A program made the position numbers and the translations under genes. Shown piece by piece: positions 7,689-15,263 of a stretch of DNA of 64,000 nt (its first letter is position 1; every line of letters begins with the position of its first letter). Origin of the DNA: Candidatus Scybalocola faecipullorum (GTDB lineage: Bacteria > Bacillota > Clostridia > Lachnospirales > Lachnospiraceae); the NCBI GenBank assembly GCA_018716485.1, contig DVJY01000065.1, positions 1-64,000 on the forward strand, given 5' to 3'. Below the pieces are notes generated by a model. That model searched no databases. It was not told where the DNA came from and was given only the letters and a program-made list of their open reading frames with translations.

Positions 7689-9123
7689 CCGGAAAATCAT
7701 CGAGAGCGTCATCTTTGGCTTCATTGGCCGTGTGATACGGCCAGTCCCACACCATGACTTTTGGATTATGGTGATGCCAGAGGGGCCAGTGAAGGCAGCC
7801 TTCCTTGTTGGGATCGCCGGTTTCAAAGAAGCGGATATAGTATTCATTGATGGCTTTGGCGAGCGCTTTCTGATCTTGGTCAGAAGTGCCTAAAAGCGCC
7901 GGCTGACAGTCGTCTAAACTGCCGAAAGCAAGGCACTGATCGAGGCAGTGAACGGCGCGTCCGAATTCTGTGGAATATTTCCAGGCACGGCAGCCATGTT
8001 CTTCTAAAAGTTGGGCCAGACGCCCTGTATGGGTGCGGTACATATAATCGGACAATACTTGCACCCACCAATGGGCCAGGTGGGCCTGATCGATTTGATC
8101 AGGATGCAGCTGTTTTAAATGTTCGATGGTCTGATAAGCATATTCGGCATAGTCTTCAAACAGATTTTTGGCAATTTCCGGCGCTGCATTCACAAAGTCT
8201 TTCGTATCTCTGGCATAGTCTGCCAGTTCATGACGGCAGCATCCGATGATGGCGTCTCCGTGCCAGAAATCTGCAGTATGCATGACGGTCTGCCAGTCTT
8301 TTGGAATGACGATGCCGTCGGCGGTCGGACCGAAAGTACATGTATTGCCGGAATTGTCACAAAGCTTTTCCTGAAGCGCAAGCAGTTCCTTTGAGGATAA
8401 TTCTAAGAGTGCTTCAGGACGGTCAAAATGCCCGATAGCTATCAGACGGCGGGCAACAGCGTCTGCGGTGGCAGTGCTACGGATACTCTGAATGGCGCCG
8501 CTAGCCATCATGACCCGTCGGCAGCACCGGCAAAAGACAGGTGAAAACATAAGGGCGCCAATGGATTTTGCGCCGGCGGATTCGCCAAAGACAGTGATCT
8601 GCTCAGGGTCTCCGCCGAAAGCACGGATGTTTTCATAAACCCAAGCAATGGCCTGAAGCTGATCCAGCGTGCCCAGATTGCCGCTTTGGGCATACTTACT
8701 GCCTAAAAGGCTGCCAAGATACAGATAGCCGAAAACACCGAGACGGTAATTGAAAGAGACATAAACAAATTGATGACTGCCGATGATCTGAGCGCCGTCC
8801 TGATCCGGGCCGCTTCCGGTCTGAAAGCCGCCCCCGTGGATGTGGATCACGACCGGCAGTTTTTTGTGAACATCAGGTGTATATACATTTAAGTACAGAC
8901 AGTCTTCACTGTAATCATCAGGGTCAGAGGCCGGGCTGCCATCCGGCGCCGGCAGCGGCTGCATCGCTTTTTTGCCGTAGGAGGCGCAGTCCAGTACGCC
9001 ATCCCAATGCGCCGGGACGGCAGGACAAAAGCGCTTGGCACGGCCGTAGGGGATGCCTTTAAATGTATAAAGAGAATGGTCAAAATAGCCGCGGACTTGT
9101 CCGCCTGAAGTTTGAATGATCAT
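7642..9123 (-). CDS. Type B carboxylesterase
   Basis: A 493-residue alpha/beta hydrolase of the carboxylesterase/cholinesterase-like family. Visible marks: IHGGGFQTGSG (oxyanion hole), FGESAGA with the nucleophile Ser at about residue 182, and RAVHCLDQCLAFG, which carries the likely catalytic His. There is no signal peptide, so it should be cytoplasmic. Start: ATG at 9123 has GAAAGGAAG upstream; the ATG at 9141 does not. It diverges from a LysR gene with only 43 bases between them, so the regulator probably controls it. The natural ester is unknown. Confidence 0.85.
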   Translation of the reverse strand: MIIQTSGGQVRGYFDHSLYTFKGIPYGRAKRFCPAVPAHWDGVLDCASYGKKAMQPLPAPDGSPASDPDDYSEDCLYLNVYTPDVHKKLPVVIHIHGGGFQTGSGPDQDGAQIIGSHQFVYVSFNYRLGVFGYLYLGSLLGSKYAQSGNLGTLDQLQAIAWVYENIRAFGGDPEQITVFGESAGAKSIGALMFSPVFCRCCRRVMMASGAIQSIRSTATADAVARRLIAIGHFDRPEALLELSSKELLALQEKLCDNSGNTCTFGPTADGIVIPKDWQTVMHTADFWHGDAIIGCCRHELADYARDTKDFVNAAPEIAKNLFEDYAEYAYQTIEHLKQLHPDQIDQAHLAHWWVQVLSDYMYRTHTGRLAQLLEEHGCRAWKYSTEFGRAVHCLDQCLAFGSLDDCQPALLGTSDQDQKALAKAINEYYIRFFETGDPNKEGCLHWPLWHHHNPKVMVWDWPYHTANEAKDDALDDFPVSVYQISSDQDAHLQ

Positions 9124-9166
9124 AACGATACTTCCTTTCAAAAATGAATATATATGGAGATATACT

Positions 9167-10036
9167 ATGGAATTTCTGCAACTGTATTATTTTAATCTTG
9201 TCGCCAAATGCGAACATATGACTTCTGCCGCAGCCCAGCTGCATATTGCCCAGCCGGCGCTGACACAGACAATACGTCGGTTGGAGCAGGAATTGGGCGT
9301 CCCGCTTTTTGATCATGAAGGACGGCGGATCCGTCTGAATCAATATGGAAAGATTTTATATCAATATTCCGAACAAATCCTTCAGGCAGTGGACAACGCC
9401 AAAACAGAGATTGACGATGTACGTCAGCAGGCCGAGCGGACAGTGTCTGCCGCCTTTATGGCAGCCTCATCGCTGCTGCCTGAAATTGTGGAGCAGTTTT
9501 ATCGGAAATTTCCGGTAATACATCTGAATATTGTCCAGTCATTAAGCGGCAGCGGTACCCATGGCAATGAAGATATGACCATATTTTCGGCAGCGGAAGA
9601 TCAAGTGCCGCCGGAAGCTGTTCTGCTTTTAAAAGAACCTTTACTGGCGGCGCTGCCGTCGGGCCACCGTATGGCCTGTGCCGCGTCTGTGGCGCTTTCG
9701 GATCTGAAGGATGAATCTTTTATCAGTATGGGGCCGGAAACATCGCTGGGTTCAATGACGGTCAATTACTGCCGCCAGGCCGGCTTTGAGCCGAAGATTG
9801 CCTTAATGTGTGAAAATCCGGCGATTTTCAGGGAGCTGCTTGCCTACAATCTGGGCACTGCCCTAATCCCGCAGAAAACATGGCGGATGAAGGACAGCAG
9901 CAGCTTTGTACTTAAAACCATCTCAGATTTAAAATGCAACCGATACGTGTGCCTGAAAATGCACAAGGGCAAATATGAGAGCACGGCAGTCAGAACATTG
10001 AAAGACTTTCTGATTCAATTCTTTTCAAAATTATAG
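9167..10036 (+). CDS. LysR family transcriptional regulator
   Basis: 289 residues, normal for the family. The N-terminal winged helix is clear (FLQLYYFNLVAKCEHMTSAA, then LHIAQPALTQTIRRLE), followed by a periplasmic-binding-like effector domain. The start at 9167 is chosen because GGAG lies seven bases upstream and the protein then begins MEFLQLYYF as in most LysR proteins; upstream in-frame ATGs lie inside the divergent intergenic region. LysR proteins commonly regulate the divergent neighbour, here the carboxylesterase, and possibly the AEC transporter that converges on it downstream. Confidence 0.9.
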   Translation: MEFLQLYYFNLVAKCEHMTSAAAQLHIAQPALTQTIRRLEQELGVPLFDHEGRRIRLNQYGKILYQYSEQILQAVDNAKTEIDDVRQQAERTVSAAFMAASSLLPEIVEQFYRKFPVIHLNIVQSLSGSGTHGNEDMTIFSAAEDQVPPEAVLLLKEPLLAALPSGHRMACAASVALSDLKDESFISMGPETSLGSMTVNYCRQAGFEPKIALMCENPAIFRELLAYNLGTALIPQKTWRMKDSSSFVLKTISDLKCNRYVCLKMHKGKYESTAVRTLKDFLIQFFSKL

Positions 10037-10042
10037 AAAATC

Positions 10043-10960
10043 TTATATGGCAACATGCCACAGGGCCCCGGCGAGGGCTGTCAGCAACGGCAATACAGGA
10101 AGACTTAAAAGTGTACTCAGGCAGACGCAGCGGACAGCGTGCTGATAATCTTTATTGTGAATTTGGGCAAAAATAGCGGCATTGGAGCCGACCGGCGCCG
10201 CGGCAACGATCAGGAGCGCGATTTTGATTGTATTATTTTGAAAAGGAATCAGGCTCAAAAGGGCGATTGTACAAAGCGGTATGACAATCAGCCGGACGAG
10301 GCTGACCAGATAGGCATGCTTGTCCGTAAATATTTGCCTGAATTTTGTTTGAGCAAGATAAGCGCCCAGATTAAACATGGCAACAGGAGCATTCATGGCA
10401 GCTATCGCTGAGACGAAGCTGTATACAATTTCCGGTGTTTCCAAAGGAATGAAAAAGAAAATCAGTCCGATGATAAGGCCGATCAAAACCGGATTTGTAA
10501 GCACTTTTTTGATGGCAATCGTTCGTTTGTCATGGGTGATGACAAAAACACCGTATGTCCACTGGAAAATATTTAAAAGTGCCACAAAGGAAGATACATA
10601 AAAAACAGCTTCATCGCCGAACATGGCTGAAACAAGCGGAATTCCGATGAATCCGGCATTGGAAAATGCGGCGGAAAAGTGGGACATCGGAGAAGACTTA
10701 AAAATCAGCCGGGATAAAAGCATGGACAAAATCAGTGCCAGCAGCGCGGCGGCAAAGGTGATGAAAAGTCCTGACAGCCGCTGGGCGGTACATTCGGTCA
10801 TAAAAGATTTGATGACAACGAAAGGCAGAATGACACTGATTAAAATATTGCCGAGACAGCGCGCGCCTTCAGATGTCATTTTGCCTGTTTTGTACATGAG
10901 TGTTCCTGTAAACATCATGGCAAACATGAGTACAATTTGTGAGAGCAGTACGGTAATCAT
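10043..10960 (-). CDS. AEC family (auxin efflux carrier-like) transporter
   Basis: 305 residues with about ten hydrophobic helices arranged as two five-helix halves. The N-terminal half has FSNAGFIGIPLVSAMFGDEAV and the C-terminal half APVGSNAAIFAQIHNKD, both typical of the AEC/MleP family of organic acid and malate carriers. It ends six bases after the LysR gene on the opposite strand. The substrate is probably a small carboxylate, by family only. Region 10961-11080 between it and the next gene is very AT-rich and holds no gene. Confidence 0.85.
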   Translation of the reverse strand: MITVLLSQIVLMFAMMFTGTLMYKTGKMTSEGARCLGNILISVILPFVVIKSFMTECTAQRLSGLFITFAAALLALILSMLLSRLIFKSSPMSHFSAAFSNAGFIGIPLVSAMFGDEAVFYVSSFVALLNIFQWTYGVFVITHDKRTIAIKKVLTNPVLIGLIIGLIFFFIPLETPEIVYSFVSAIAAMNAPVAMFNLGAYLAQTKFRQIFTDKHAYLVSLVRLIVIPLCTIALLSLIPFQNNTIKIALLIVAAAPVGSNAAIFAQIHNKDYQHAVRCVCLSTLLSLPVLPLLTALAGALWHVAI

Positions 10961-11080
10961 AAAAAATTCCCCCTAAACCATTTGCTTTATTATAAAACAA
11001 AAATTTAATAAGATAAAATATATCATAAAATATAAATATATAAGTTTTAATATATGAAAATGATTGGAAAAGAAAAGCGT

Positions 11081-11115
11081 TTGAATTCCTATAAGTCCTA
11101 TGGTATTATAGGGAC
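11081..11115 (+). promoter_or_regulatory. Promoter and Rrf2-type operator before the regulator gene
   Basis: TTGAAT (11081-11086), 17 bases, TATTAT (11104-11109). A dyad GTCCTAT (11095-11101) with ATAGGGAC (11108-11115) lies over the -10. The same half-site appears in the promoter at 11551-11584, so both are probably bound by the Rrf2 protein encoded between them. Confidence 0.65.
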
Positions 11116-11131
11116 ATAGGAGGTTGGATAC

Positions 11132-11548
11132 ATGATAGTTTCAACAAAAGGGCGGTATGCCCTGAGAGTGATGATCGATCTGGCGCAAAATGATCAGGGA
11201 CAGTGGATTTCACTCAGTGATATTGCAAAACGGCAGCAGATATCTGTGAAATATTTGGAAGCAGTCATTGCCGTTTTAAACCGGGCAGGTCTTGTGCGCA
11301 GCAAAATGGGAAAAAACGGCGGCTATCGTTTGGCAAAAGCGCCTGAGGAATATGTCATCGGAGATATTTTACGGCTGACTGAGGGCGGTCTTGCGCCGGT
11401 CAGCTGTCTTGAAAGTGAGACAAATCAGTGCGGACGCGCGGAGTCGTGTCTGACACTGCCGGTCTGGCAGGAACTGGACCGTTTGATCGGCGATTATTTG
11501 GATCAAATAACACTGGCGGACGTTCTTTGCGGACATGTTAAAAGATAA
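11132..11548 (+). CDS. Rrf2 family regulator with three cysteines
   Basis: 138 residues. An N-terminal winged helix (TKGRYALRVMIDLA; SLSDIAKRQQISVKYLE; KNGGYRLAK) is followed by the Cys-bearing loop with C92, C100 and C106. IscR uses three Cys in an equivalent loop for an Fe-S cluster, whereas the cysteine regulator CymR lacks them. It sits directly upstream of metY and cysK, and operators with matching half-sites lie in front of both its own gene and metY. The inferred role is control of sulfur assimilation or Fe-S status. ATG 11132 is preceded by AGGAGG. Confidence 0.85.
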   Translation: MIVSTKGRYALRVMIDLAQNDQGQWISLSDIAKRQQISVKYLEAVIAVLNRAGLVRSKMGKNGGYRLAKAPEEYVIGDILRLTEGGLAPVSCLESETNQCGRAESCLTLPVWQELDRLIGDYLDQITLADVLCGHVKR

Positions 11549-11550
11549 AG

Positions 11551-11584
11551 TCCTATTGACAGAATAGGAATTAAGTGATACGAT
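11551..11584 (+). promoter_or_regulatory. metY-cysK promoter with Rrf2-type operator
   Basis: TTGACA (11556-11561), 17 bases, TACGAT (11579-11584). The perfect dyad TCCTATT (11551-11557) and AATAGGA (11563-11569) encloses the -35, so bound repressor would block polymerase. Confidence 0.7.
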
Positions 11585-11630
11585 AACAAAAACTTCAGAA
11601 GATGATTCTGACTGACGGAAAGGCAGTGAC

Positions 11631-12920
11631 ATGATGAAAAGAGAACCATACCATTTTGAAACGCTGCAGATTCATGCGGGACAAGAGCAGCCGGACAGTG
11701 CTACAGGCGCGAGAGCGGTGCCGATCTACCAGACAGCAGCGTATGTTTTTGAAAACAGCACACATGCGGCAGCCAGATTTGCCCTAGAAGATGCCGGCAA
11801 TATTTACAGCCGGCTGACTAATCCGACCCAGGAAGCCTTTGAGGCGCGCATGGCGGCCCTTGAAGGCGGAACAGCTGCGCTGGCCGTGGCTTCGGGCGCG
11901 GCAGCCATTGCTTATACGATTCAAAATCTGGCTCATGCCGGAGAGCACATCGTAGCGGCCAAGACGATTTACGGAGGCACGTATAATCTGTTGGCGCATA
12001 CAATGGAGGACTTCGGTGTGACGACCACCTTCGTGGAACCGGATGCGCCGGAAAATTTTGAAGCGGCGATCAATGATAAGACGCGTGCCGTATTTATAGA
12101 AACGCTGGGCAACCCCAATTCCAATTTGATCGATGTTGACGCAGTGGCAGAGATTGCCCACCGGCATCGTATTCCGCTTGTCGTTGATAACACATTTGCA
12201 ACACCGTATTTATTCCGGCCGATTGAGCACGGCGCGGATATTGTCGTTCATTCCGCCACAAAATTTATCGGCGGGCACGGCGCAGCGCTGGGCGGCGTCA
12301 TTATTGACAGCGGCAAATTTGACTGGGAAGGCAGCAAAAAGTTTCCGTCACTGACAGAGCCAAATGCCAGCTATCACGGCATCAGCTTTATCAAAGCAGC
12401 GCCGCAGGCACCGTTTGTGACAAAGATCAGAGCCGTGCTTTTAAGAGATATGGGCGGCTGCATCTCTCCGACAAATGCATTTATGCTGCTATTAGGCACA
12501 GAAACATTGTCCCTGCGTGTGGAACGCCATGTGGAAAATGCGCTGAAAGTAGTGGACTACTTGAAAAATCATCCGAAAGTGGAGAAAGTGCATCATCCCA
12601 GTTTGTCTGCGGGAGCGGAAGGAGAACTATATAAAAAATATTTTCCCAACGGCGCGGGATCTATTTTTACGTTTGATATCCGCGGCACAAAAGCGGATGC
12701 GATGGCATGGATCGATCAGCTGCAGCTGTTTTCACTGCTGGCCAATGTGGCTGACGTGAAATCTCTGGTAATTCATCCGGCAAGCACGACCCACGCTCAG
12801 CTGACACCGGAGGAACTGACCCAGCAGGGTATCAGTGAGACGACCATCCGTCTTTCTATTGGTACTGAAAATATCAAGGATATTATTGGAGATCTTGATG
12901 ACGCATTTGAACATATTTAA
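11631..12920 (+). CDS. metY: O-acetylhomoserine sulfhydrylase (MetY-like)
   Basis: A 429-residue PLP enzyme of the Cys/Met metabolism family, which makes homocysteine from O-acetylhomoserine and sulfide. Visible features: FETLQIHAGQEQPD at the N-terminus, SRLTNPTQEAFEARMAALE, the PLP lysine in SATKFIGGHG (about K211), and VIHPASTTHAQL near the C-terminus, which is typical of MetY. Length matches MetY (about 425) better than cystathionine gamma-synthase (about 380). It is followed 41 bases later by cysK on the same transcript. AGG seven bases upstream supports ATG 11631. Confidence 0.9.
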   Translation: MMKREPYHFETLQIHAGQEQPDSATGARAVPIYQTAAYVFENSTHAAARFALEDAGNIYSRLTNPTQEAFEARMAALEGGTAALAVASGAAAIAYTIQNLAHAGEHIVAAKTIYGGTYNLLAHTMEDFGVTTTFVEPDAPENFEAAINDKTRAVFIETLGNPNSNLIDVDAVAEIAHRHRIPLVVDNTFATPYLFRPIEHGADIVVHSATKFIGGHGAALGGVIIDSGKFDWEGSKKFPSLTEPNASYHGISFIKAAPQAPFVTKIRAVLLRDMGGCISPTNAFMLLLGTETLSLRVERHVENALKVVDYLKNHPKVEKVHHPSLSAGAEGELYKKYFPNGAGSIFTFDIRGTKADAMAWIDQLQLFSLLANVADVKSLVIHPASTTHAQLTPEELTQQGISETTIRLSIGTENIKDIIGDLDDAFEHI

Positions 12921-12929
12921 TCATAAAAC

Positions 12930-12943
12930 GCGTCATATGACGC
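12930..12943 (+). repeat. Perfect 14-base palindrome between metY and cysK
   Basis: GCGTCATATGACGC lies a few bases before the cysK ribosome site GGAGG. It could be an operator or a small RNA hairpin. Nothing else in the window shares it. Confidence 0.4.
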
Positions 12944-12961
12944 AAAATGGAGGCTGATATT

Positions 12962-13897
12962 ATGGCAGTTTATAAATCCGTGACCGAACTGATCGGCCGT
13001 ACGCCGCTTCTGGAACTGAGTCATTACGGGCAAATGAATGATATTCACGGAAAAATTTTAGCAAAAGTGGAGGGTATGAATCCTGCCGGAAGCATTAAAG
13101 ACAGAGCTGCACTCTACATGATTTTAGATGCGGAAAAGAAAGGAAAGCTGGGGCCGGGATCGGTCATCATTGAACCGACAAGCGGCAATACAGGCATTGG
13201 GCTGGCATCCATCGGCGCGGCAAGAGGTTATCAGGTAATTATTGTAATGCCGGATACGATGAGTGAGGAACGGCGTAATTTGATGAAAGCTTACGGCGCC
13301 CGACTTGTATTGTCTGACGGCAAAAAAGGCATGCAGGGGGCGATTGATAAAGCCAATGAGTTATCAGTGCAGATTCCGGGAAGCATTATTGCCGGACAGT
13401 TTGTCAATCCGGCTAACTGTGAGGCGCACCGGGCGACGACCGGGCCGGAAATTTGGGAAGATACCGAAGGAAAAGTGGATATTTTTGTGGCCGGAGTGGG
13501 CACAGGCGGTACAATTACCGGCGCCGGAGGATATTTGAAAGAAAAAAATCCAAAGATCAAAGTTGTTGCGGTGGAACCGGCAGATTCACCGGTGCTGTCT
13601 GAGGGACGTGCCGGCGCCCATGGTATTCAGGGCATTGGCGCTGGCTTTGTGCCGAAAATTTTAAATACGCAAGTTTATGATGAAATCATTACAGTGACCA
13701 ACGAAGATGCAATGGCAGCCGGCGCCGAGATTGCAAAGACCGAGGGCATTCTTGTGGGCATCTCGTCGGGAGCGGCTGTGTGGGCAGCGGCAAGTCTGGC
13801 GCGCCGCCCGGAAAATGCCGGAAAAAATATTGTCGTCATACTGCCGGATAACGGCGACCGGTATTTGTCTACACCAATGTTTCAGTCACAGGAGTGA
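12962..13897 (+). CDS. cysK: Cysteine synthase A
   Basis: A 311-residue fold-type II PLP enzyme converting O-acetylserine and sulfide to cysteine. The PLP lysine is K46 in NPAGSIKDRAA; PTSGNTGIG is the substrate loop, GTGGTITG binds PLP phosphate, and GISSGAAVWAA is near the C-terminus. All are standard for CysK. ATG 12962 follows GGAGG with eight bases spacing; the upstream in-frame ATG at 12947 lies within that site and is rejected. Together with metY and the Rrf2 protein it forms a sulfide assimilation unit. The sulfite reductase at 40.5-42.1 kb could supply sulfide. Confidence 0.93.
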   Translation: MAVYKSVTELIGRTPLLELSHYGQMNDIHGKILAKVEGMNPAGSIKDRAALYMILDAEKKGKLGPGSVIIEPTSGNTGIGLASIGAARGYQVIIVMPDTMSEERRNLMKAYGARLVLSDGKKGMQGAIDKANELSVQIPGSIIAGQFVNPANCEAHRATTGPEIWEDTEGKVDIFVAGVGTGGTITGAGGYLKEKNPKIKVVAVEPADSPVLSEGRAGAHGIQGIGAGFVPKILNTQVYDEIITVTNEDAMAAGAEIAKTEGILVGISSGAAVWAAASLARRPENAGKNIVVILPDNGDRYLSTPMFQSQE

Positions 13898-14150
13898 TCC
13901 GGAGCATCTTTTAAACAGACTGTATGAAATAGCTGTTTATACTTATCTTTTTCAGAAACTAAACAGGACAGATAATAAGTGATTTGTGCATTTCTTTGGC
14001 TGTATGCAGTCTCACAGCCGGATCATGTTGATGTCTCTGATTTATATGTATGCCTCTAAAGAAAGCTGAGAGGCCGTTGGAAAGATTCACTGCAAGCAGA
14101 ATATATTTGATATAAAGATAACCGGTTGGAGCAATCTGACCGGTTTTTTT
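13898..14150 (+). ncRNA. Possible small RNA or leader ending in a terminator
   Basis: No protein gene fits this stretch. Hairpins visible are TAAACAG/CTGTTTA (13913-13940), GGCTGT/ACAGCC around 14000-14020, and GCCTCT/AGAGGC near 14052-14075. The stretch ends with AACCGGT (14120-14126) and ACCGGTT (14139-14145) running into T residues to 14150, a good intrinsic terminator. It could be an independent RNA, a riboswitch that reads into the peptide gene, or simply the end of the cysK transcript. A promoter is not convincing. Confidence 0.3.
14120..14150 (+). terminator. Intrinsic terminator before the RiPP precursor
   Basis: AACCGGT and ACCGGTT arms with a 12-base loop, followed by a run of seven T residues. 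Confidence 0.7.
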
Positions 14151-14225
14151 GAACATGCATCTGCATTACAATAAAGATGCAAACGAAAGAAACGTTTGAC
14201 ATTAAAACAACGGAGGTAAATGAAG

Positions 14226-14306
14226 ATGGCACTTTCAAATCTTTTCGGATGGCAGAAAATGGCAGAGGCAGGTCCGGCAGCAGCATGCGCCGCCGGAGAT
14301 AAATAA
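14226..14306 (+). CDS. RiPP precursor peptide, ACGX-like, 26 residues
   Basis: A short gene with an excellent GGAGGT site eight bases before ATG 14226. The peptide opens MALSNLFGWQKMAEAG and ends PAAACAAGDK. The leader resembles what I recall of precursors for the ACGX-system radical SAM/SPASM maturase, and the next gene is that maturase. Normal members carry several Ala-Cys-Gly repeats; here the core has a single Cys (C21) inside PAAACAAGD, so the substrate is greatly reduced. An inverted repeat TGCATCT/AGATGCA (about 14157-14181) upstream may be regulatory. Confidence 0.7.
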   Translation: MALSNLFGWQKMAEAGPAAACAAGDK

Positions 14307-14316
14307 TTGACGGCGG

Positions 14317-14347
14317 AAGCCTTCCGGCAGTATATGCCGGGAGGCTT
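14317..14347 (+). terminator. Hairpin between precursor and maturase genes (attenuator-like)
   Basis: AAGCCTTCCGGCA (14317-14329) pairs with TGCCGGGAGGCTT (14335-14347), 13 base pairs with one G-U and a 5-base loop. No T run follows, so it may act as an mRNA stabiliser or partial terminator that keeps peptide expression above enzyme expression. Confidence 0.55.
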
Positions 14348-14412
14348 GCTTGCTAAAGATATGATACGGCGTCATGGGCGTCTGAAGATAAAGAACAGAA
14401 ATGGAGAAAACA

Positions 14413-15261
14413 ATGAAACAGTATTTTTCTTTTCAATGGCATATTACCGACGATTGTGATCAGCGGTGCAAGCACTGCTATATTTTTTCAGAAGATAATT
14501 GCAAAAAATTGGATTCGATGAATTGGGATCAGATGAACAGAACTTTCGATAATTGTATGGAATTTTGTAGAATATATGGGCGGAGTCCGTATTTTTACAT
14601 TACCGGGGGCGACCCGATCCTGCACCCTGATTTTTGGAAATTGCTTGAGCTTATGAAAATGCAGGACATCCCATTTACGATTTTAGGCAATCCGTTTCAT
14701 TTAAATGATGAGGTCTGTCGGAAATTGAAGGCATATGGATGTGAAAAATATCAGCTTTCTTTGGATGGCATGCGGGAAACACACGACTGGTTCCGAAAGC
14801 CGGGAAGCTTTGATATTACCCTTGAAAAAATCGGATGTATTAAAAGAGCCGGCATGCGCGCGGTCATCATGACCACTGTATCAGGGACAAATATTGATGA
14901 AATCCCGGAATTAATCGACACGGTTGTGGCGCACAAGGCAGACGTATTTGCTTTTGCCAGATATTGCCCGACAAGCGAAGAAAAAGATGTTGGTATTGAG
15001 CCTCACCGCTACAGAAAGCTGCTTGAAGATTGTGACCGAAAGTTTAACGTATACGAGGCGGCAGGCTGTGATACATACTTTAATAAAAAAGATCATCTGT
15101 GGACGCTGTATGAATACGAAACAGGGTCATTTACAATTCCTAAAGGGGCCAAAGAAGGGATGATTTACGGCGGATGCAACTGCGGCAACTGTCATTTGAC
15201 GATTCTGCCAAATGGAGATGTCTATGCGGCAGATCCTCAGTGCTGGAAGGAGGAAATGTGA
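14413..15261 (+). CDS. Radical SAM peptide maturase (ACGX type) with a truncated SPASM region
   Basis: 282 residues. The Fe-S/SAM motif is C15-DQR-C19-KH-C22 within TDDCDQRCKHCYIF, preceded by YFSFQWHI as I recall for ACGX-system maturases. The TIM-barrel continues with YITGGDPILHPDFW and LSLDGM. The SPASM region starts normally (CNCGNCHLTILPNGDVYA) but then jumps straight to ADPQCWKEEM and a stop. Relatives have roughly 100 more residues with further Cys. Because ADPQCWK looks like the family's natural C-terminus, I infer an in-frame internal deletion rather than a nonsense mutation. Activity on auxiliary clusters is doubtful. GGAG six bases before ATG 14413 decides the start over ATG 14401. 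Confidence 0.75.
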   Translation: MKQYFSFQWHITDDCDQRCKHCYIFSEDNCKKLDSMNWDQMNRTFDNCMEFCRIYGRSPYFYITGGDPILHPDFWKLLELMKMQDIPFTILGNPFHLNDEVCRKLKAYGCEKYQLSLDGMRETHDWFRKPGSFDITLEKIGCIKRAGMRAVIMTTVSGTNIDEIPELIDTVVAHKADVFAFARYCPTSEEKDVGIEPHRYRKLLEDCDRKFNVYEAAGCDTYFNKKDHLWTLYEYETGSFTIPKGAKEGMIYGGCNCGNCHLTILPNGDVYAADPQCWKEEM

Positions 15262-15263
15262 TC

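Noticed and set aside
11550-11630. T-box or SAM riboswitch before metY
   Set aside because: The region is 80 bases and is fully accounted for by promoter, operator and ribosome site.
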